DNA of 64,000 nt. Origin: Methyloradius palustris (lineage in GTDB: Bacteria > Pseudomonadota > Gammaproteobacteria > Burkholderiales > Methylophilaceae). The notes below the pieces were generated by a model, which saw nothing but the letters and a program-made list of their open reading frames with translations, was not told the DNA's origin and made no database searches. The translations under genes and the position numbers were made by a program. Of the stretch, positions 60,658-64,000 are shown piece by piece. Numbering within the stretch: the first letter of the stretch is position 1; each line of letters opens with the position of its first letter. Where the stretch lies: the NCBI RefSeq assembly GCF_019703875.1, contig NZ_AP024110.1:124001-188000 (forward strand), read 5' to 3'.

Positions 60658-60703
60658 GATAATTCCTGTTTTATCTTACTTGCTGCAGTTGAAATTGTTA
60701 CTG

Positions 60704-61534
60704 CTAAAGTTCTCGATGCCGAATCTGTACTTTATAACTGTTTTTAAAATACTTACCCAACTGCTCTACAAAATACACAGAGCGATGTTGCCCACCCGTG
60801 CAACCGATAGCTACCGTAAGATAGCTACGGTTATCACGCACAAAGCATGGTAGCCAGCGCTCTACGTAGCCTTGAATATCGGCATACATGGCAGCCACAG
60901 CTTCTTGCTCGGCAAGAAACTTGGCGACAGGTTCATCCTTGCCTGTGAGTGGGCGCAGCACGGGGTCGTAATGTGGATTGGGCAGGCAACGTACATCAAA
61001 TACAAAGTCAGCGTCTAGTGGAATGCCATGTTTAAAGCCAAACGACGCAAACATTAAAGTCAGTCCACTCTCTTCCATGGAGACAAAATCCTTTACCCAG
61101 CTACGCAAGGTATTGGTACTGAGATTGCTGGTGTCCATCCTATGACCCAGCTCAGCTAGTTGGCTTAATAGTTCGCGCTCGTGGGCAATACTTTCAGCCA
61201 GCGTTTTTTCTTCGTTACTTAGCGGATGGCGACGACGGGTTTCGCTAAAGCGTTTAACCAGGGTTTCGTTGTTTGAATCCAGAAACAACAGTTGAACATC
61301 AATGCCTTGGGCTTTGAGTGCCTGAATATTCTCGGGTAGCGTTTCCAGCGCTGCGGTACGGGTATCAATGCTGATAGCCACGCGGTCATGATGGGCTATA
61401 CCCAGATGTTGGGAGATTTCGGGTAATAAAGTCGCGGGCAGGTTATCAACGCAGTAGTAGCCGCTGTCTTCCAAGGCTTTCAGTACAATACTTTTGCCTG
61501 AACCAGAGAGCCCTGTGACGATGATGAGTTGCAT
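60704..61534 (-). CDS. rapZ: RNase adapter protein RapZ
   Basis: A 276-residue P-loop nucleotide-binding protein. The Walker A GLSGSGKS is at 8-15, followed by LKALEDSGYYCVDNLPATLL. The C-terminal domain has FVFDVRCLPNP (about 170-180) and VAIGCTGGQHRSVYFVEQL (about 238-256). In E. coli RapZ guides RNase E to GlmZ sRNA; elsewhere it is named YvcJ. It is 3 nt upstream of hprK's end on the same strand and lies within the PTS operon. Confidence 0.95.
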   Translation of the reverse strand: MQLIIVTGLSGSGKSIVLKALEDSGYYCVDNLPATLLPEISQHLGIAHHDRVAISIDTRTAALETLPENIQALKAQGIDVQLLFLDSNNETLVKRFSETRRRHPLSNEEKTLAESIAHERELLSQLAELGHRMDTSNLSTNTLRSWVKDFVSMEESGLTLMFASFGFKHGIPLDADFVFDVRCLPNPHYDPVLRPLTGKDEPVAKFLAEQEAVAAMYADIQGYVERWLPCFVRDNRSYLTVAIGCTGGQHRSVYFVEQLGKYFKNSYKVQIRHREL

Positions 61535-61537
61535 GGT

Positions 61538-62500
61538 TTATTCAGTCGCCTGTGCTTTGCGCAGGCTGCGATTGATCTCGCGATGTTGCCGCTGCATAAA
61601 CTGCTTGGTGCCGTTAATACCGCGCAGTAGCAGCATGTGATTACGCACAGCAACTTCTACCAGTACAGCAATGTTGCGGCCTGCGGCGACGGGAATCATG
61701 ACTTTGGGTATTTTTACGCCGAGTATTTTTTCGTGATGCGATTTGACTTTCAGGCGATCCAGTTTCTCTGGCATCACCAGATCGGCCATCTCAAGCTGGA
61801 TAATCAAGTCCAGCGGTTTAGTAGGCTTGACAGCGTTATCGCCAAACAAGGCGCGAATATTGAGGATACCTAGCCCGCGTACTTCAAGAAAATCCTGCAA
61901 CAATGGCGGGCAACGTCCTTCCAGACGGTCGGGCGCGATACGGAAAAAATCAACGATGTCATCTGCCACCAGTCGATGTCCGCGCGAAATGAGCTCAAGC
62001 GCTAACTCGCTCTTACCAATGGCTGGGCTACCTTTAATCAATATGCCAAAGCCCTGAACCTCAATAAATACGCCATGTGCACTGGTAGATTCAGCCACGG
62101 CCTGTGCCAGGTAATGGCTCAATACGTCCATCAAGCCAGGGCTTTGTAGCGGCGAAGTAAATAGTGGGGTTTGAAATTGATCCGACGCATCGTTCAATTC
62201 TTTAGGTGGTTTTTCACCATTGGCAACAACGACTGCAGCTAAATCGGTTGAAAATAAATTTTGAATCGCTTGGTGTAACTCTTTGGATTTCAGGCTGCGC
62301 AAGTAATCCATTTCAGCACAGCCCAGCACTTGCACGCGATTGGGATGTACAAAATTCAGATGGCCTATTAAGGCCAGTGAGGGTTTAGTGACAGTTTCGC
62401 TGGTCAGCAGGTTATTGCCGCCATCGAGCCCTGATACCCAAGTCAGTTTGAGGTTACGGCGGGTATCGTTATAGAGTTGATTTACACTGATTTCAGCCAT
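61538..62500 (-). CDS. hprK: HPr kinase/phosphorylase
   Basis: A bifunctional enzyme that phosphorylates or dephosphorylates HPr on its serine. The start at 62500 gives MAEISVNQLYNDTRRNL; in-frame ATGs 16 codons upstream have no family match. The 320 residues contain the P-loop GSPAIGKS (about 157-164), followed by ELALELISRGHRLVADDIVD with catalytic Asp residues, and LEVRGLGILNIRALFG (about 205-220), the HprK signature. The P-loop departs from the usual GxSGxGKS in having Pro-Ala, but the essential Gly-Lys-Ser is intact. Confidence 0.95.
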   Translation of the reverse strand: MAEISVNQLYNDTRRNLKLTWVSGLDGGNNLLTSETVTKPSLALIGHLNFVHPNRVQVLGCAEMDYLRSLKSKELHQAIQNLFSTDLAAVVVANGEKPPKELNDASDQFQTPLFTSPLQSPGLMDVLSHYLAQAVAESTSAHGVFIEVQGFGILIKGSPAIGKSELALELISRGHRLVADDIVDFFRIAPDRLEGRCPPLLQDFLEVRGLGILNIRALFGDNAVKPTKPLDLIIQLEMADLVMPEKLDRLKVKSHHEKILGVKIPKVMIPVAAGRNIAVLVEVAVRNHMLLLRGINGTKQFMQRQHREINRSLRKAQATE

Positions 62501-62650
62501 GATTGAATCCATCATGGAACATAAATAGAAGATACTGCTCGGCAGCAAGCACAGACAAAACCTGTTGATCTGGTAATGATGGCTTGTTTTGCATGCCGCT
62601 TGCGCCTCGCAGTTTTATGGTGTGCAAAAGTTTTATGGAATCACTAAACT
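62501..62650. other. 150-nt gap between hpf and hprK, without ptsN
   Basis: Related genomes often carry ptsN (EIIA-Ntr) here. No such reading frame is visible in either strand of this gap, which is too short for one. No clear terminator or promoter was recognised. The gap may hold an hprK promoter. Confidence 0.5.
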
Positions 62651-62977
62651 TTATTCAGTCGCCTGATGTTTCAGAGCGCCATTGGTTTTGTGGTGATCGC
62701 CTTGTTTCTCTTTGTGTTTCAACACTTGGCGATCTAGTTTGTCACTCAGCGTATCAATGGCGTGATACATATTCTCGTCACTGCTTTCGGCGTGCAAATC
62801 ATTCCCCGGTACGTGCAATGTGGCTTCTACTTTTTGCGCTAGTTTAACTACGCTAAACGTGACTTTCACGTCTATGACATGGTCGAAATGGTTGCTGATG
62901 CGCGCGAGTTTGCTCTGGACGTAGTCCCTTAGTGCAGGGGTGATTTCCAGATGATGGCCAGTAAGATGCAGGTTCAT
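62651..62977 (-). CDS. hpf: Ribosome hibernation promoting factor (short form)
   Basis: A 108-residue protein that dimerises or silences 70S ribosomes in stationary phase. The start at 62977 gives MNLHLTGHHLEITPALRDYVQSKL, the family N terminus; the in-frame ATG 9 codons upstream lacks support. VKVTFSVVKLAQKVEATLHVPG and ENMYHAIDTLSDKLDRQVLKHKEKQ follow. The length shows the short HPF/YfiA form without the C-terminal dimerisation domain. The gene is 33 nt after rpoN's stop, as in many proteobacteria. Confidence 0.96.
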   Translation of the reverse strand: MNLHLTGHHLEITPALRDYVQSKLARISNHFDHVIDVKVTFSVVKLAQKVEATLHVPGNDLHAESSDENMYHAIDTLSDKLDRQVLKHKEKQGDHHKTNGALKHQATE

Positions 62978-63009
62978 GATTGACTCCTTCATTAGTAAAA
63001 TCACAAATC

Positions 63010-64000
63010 CTAAATGGATTTGCGCTGGTTAGCCGCGGGTATCGAGAGAGACTCGCGGTATTTTGCAATGGTGCGTCGTGCCACCATAATTCCTTGCTTA
63101 CTCAAAATATCAGTAATCTGGTTGTCTGATAAGGGTTTTTTCGCATTTTCTTCGCTCACCATTTGCTTGATCAATGCGCGTATCGCAGTGGCAGAGCAAG
63201 CGCCGCCAGATTCGGTAGATACATGGCTACCGAAGAAATATTTAAGCTCATACACACCACGTGGTGTAAGCATATATTTTCGTGTGGTGACGCGAGAGAC
63301 GGTGGATTCATGTAAACCCAGTTCATCAGCGATTTCACGCAAAACCAGCGGGCGCATAGCGACTTCACCATGCTCGAAAAAGTTACGTTGTCTATCTACA
63401 ATCGCTTGTGAGACCCGCAAAATCGTCGAGAAGCGCTGCTGGATATTCTTGATCATCCATTTCGCTTCTTGCATCTGGCTCATCAGGTATTGGCTGGAGC
63501 TGTCACGATTGCGCTTTAAAATACCTGCATAAAGTTGGTTGATACGTAGCCTAGGCACTACTTCATCATTTAACGTGGCGATCCATAAGCCTTTGACTTT
63601 TTTGACCAGAATTTCATGCTGAATATAGTGGTCGGAGCCGATTTTTGTAAAATCGCTACCAGGGCGAGGGTTGAGCTGCGTGACCATGAGCTGAACTGCG
63701 CGTAATACATCGTCATCGCATTGCAGGGTTTTACGCAGCTTCGCGTAGTCTCTGCTGGCCAGTATGGGTAAGTGTTGGAGTGCTACATTGATCGCCAAGC
63801 CCAAATGCGGCGTATCTTCTGGCATTGCTTGCAGTTGTAATGCCAGGCATTCGGCTAGGCTACGGGCGCCTACGCCAGGAGGATCTAAATGCTGGATGTG
63901 TTTGAGCGCGGTTTGTAGCTCTAGCAGATCAATTTCGAGCTCATCAGGCAGTAATTCCAGTAGTTCTTCTAATGGCTGTTCAAGATAGCCATCATCATTA
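63010..64000 (-). CDS. rpoN: RNA polymerase sigma-54 factor, C-terminal part (5' end outside window)
   Basis: The visible ~330 C-terminal residues of sigma-54. LDPPGVGARSLAECLALQLQ-type sequence encoded near 63840-63890 continues through the window's right edge. The core-binding region carries HPRPGSDF-like (LNPRPGSDFTKIG), the HTH-like IADELGLHESTVSRVTTRKYM (promoter -12 contact), and the RpoN box ARRTIAKYRE (about nt 63060-63090). The frame is open at base 64000, so the 5' end lies outside. It controls sigma-54 promoters and heads rpoN-hpf-hprK-rapZ-PTS. Confidence 0.97.
   Translation of the reverse strand, partial: NDDGYLEQPLEELLELLPDELEIDLLELQTALKHIQHLDPPGVGARSLAECLALQLQAMPEDTPHLGLAINVALQHLPILASRDYAKLRKTLQCDDDVLRAVQLMVTQLNPRPGSDFTKIGSDHYIQHEILVKKVKGLWIATLNDEVVPRLRINQLYAGILKRNRDSSSQYLMSQMQEAKWMIKNIQQRFSTILRVSQAIVDRQRNFFEHGEVAMRPLVLREIADELGLHESTVSRVTTRKYMLTPRGVYELKYFFGSHVSTESGGACSATAIRALIKQMVSEENAKKPLSDNQITDILSKQGIMVARRTIAKYRESLSIPAANQRKSI

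Noticed and set aside
62584..62847. Open frame on the plus strand across the hpf-hprK gap
   Set aside because: Most of it is antisense to hpf, and the product has no similarity to EIIA-Ntr or any family I recognise.

Overview
The window is ordinary chromosomal DNA from a Gram-negative bacterium, most likely a betaproteobacterium of the Nitrosomonadales and plausibly a methylotroph of the Methylophilaceae. Supporting evidence is the rpoN-hpf-hprK-rapZ-EIIA-HPr-EI regulatory PTS block, dapF-DUF484-xerC, LysM-dprA-smg facing def-fmt-htpX-rsmB-DUF4390-ntrY-ntrX, an SAH riboswitch in front of ahcY-metF, and a BtuM-type cobalamin transporter. The family placement is inference: no methanol or methylamine dehydrogenase gene is present. 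No phage, insertion sequence, rRNA operon or CRISPR array was seen. The only accessory-looking pieces are a RelE/ParE toxin-antitoxin pair, an orphan Pycsar-effector-like membrane protein and a tandem pair of TPR-glycosyltransferase-like genes.

Layout. 1-3.0 kb: 3' part of valS, the orphan membrane protein, a TusA-like and a rhodanese-like sulfur carrier, and tRNA-Phe. 3.2-14.2 kb: a cobalamin region with the lower-ligand assembly genes cobT-cobS-cobC (+), two TPR/GT9-like genes reading on from cobC, the toxin-antitoxin pair, then cobU, a BtuF-like protein without a signal peptide, btuM and btuB (all -), with btuB-btuM behind a cobalamin riboswitch. 14.3-25.4 kb: a ZapB-like gene, zapA and 6S RNA, then mixed genes: DUF2237, an SbmA/BacA-like ABC exporter-fold protein, DUF3300, DUF1348, EVE, a ClC antiporter, DsrE with a divergent AraC regulator, arylamine N-acetyltransferase and ilvA.

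25.5-34.7 kb: rpiA, the phosphate and polyphosphate genes phoU, ppx and ppk1 (ppx and ppk1 convergent), yggX, a ZnuD-like TonB receptor with a small His/Cys-containing secreted protein, and sodB with a Fur-box-like site upstream. 34.7-38.2 kb: xerC, DUF484, dapF and an LpxL-type acyltransferase. 38.2-43.6 kb: activated-methyl-cycle genes metK, an HD-GYP phosphodiesterase, SAH riboswitch, ahcY, a small membrane protein and metF. 43.7-54.4 kb: smg, dprA and LysM (-), divergent from def, fmt, htpX, rsmB, DUF4390 and an NtrY/NtrX-like two-component pair whose regulator has a degenerate AAA+ domain. 54.4-64 kb: xth, a DUF4124/glutaredoxin protein, prlC, DUF4870, then ptsI, ptsH, an EIIA-Man-like gene, rapZ, hprK, hpf and the 3' part of rpoN (all -).

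Functional links: salvage and import of cobinamide/cobalamin (btuB, btuM, BtuF-like, cobU, cobS, cobT, cobC); the SAM-SAH-methyl-folate cycle (metK, ahcY, metF) with SAH sensing; polyphosphate turnover with phoU; and a PTS that has EI, HPr, EIIA and HprK but no sugar permease, which points to a regulatory role next to rpoN.
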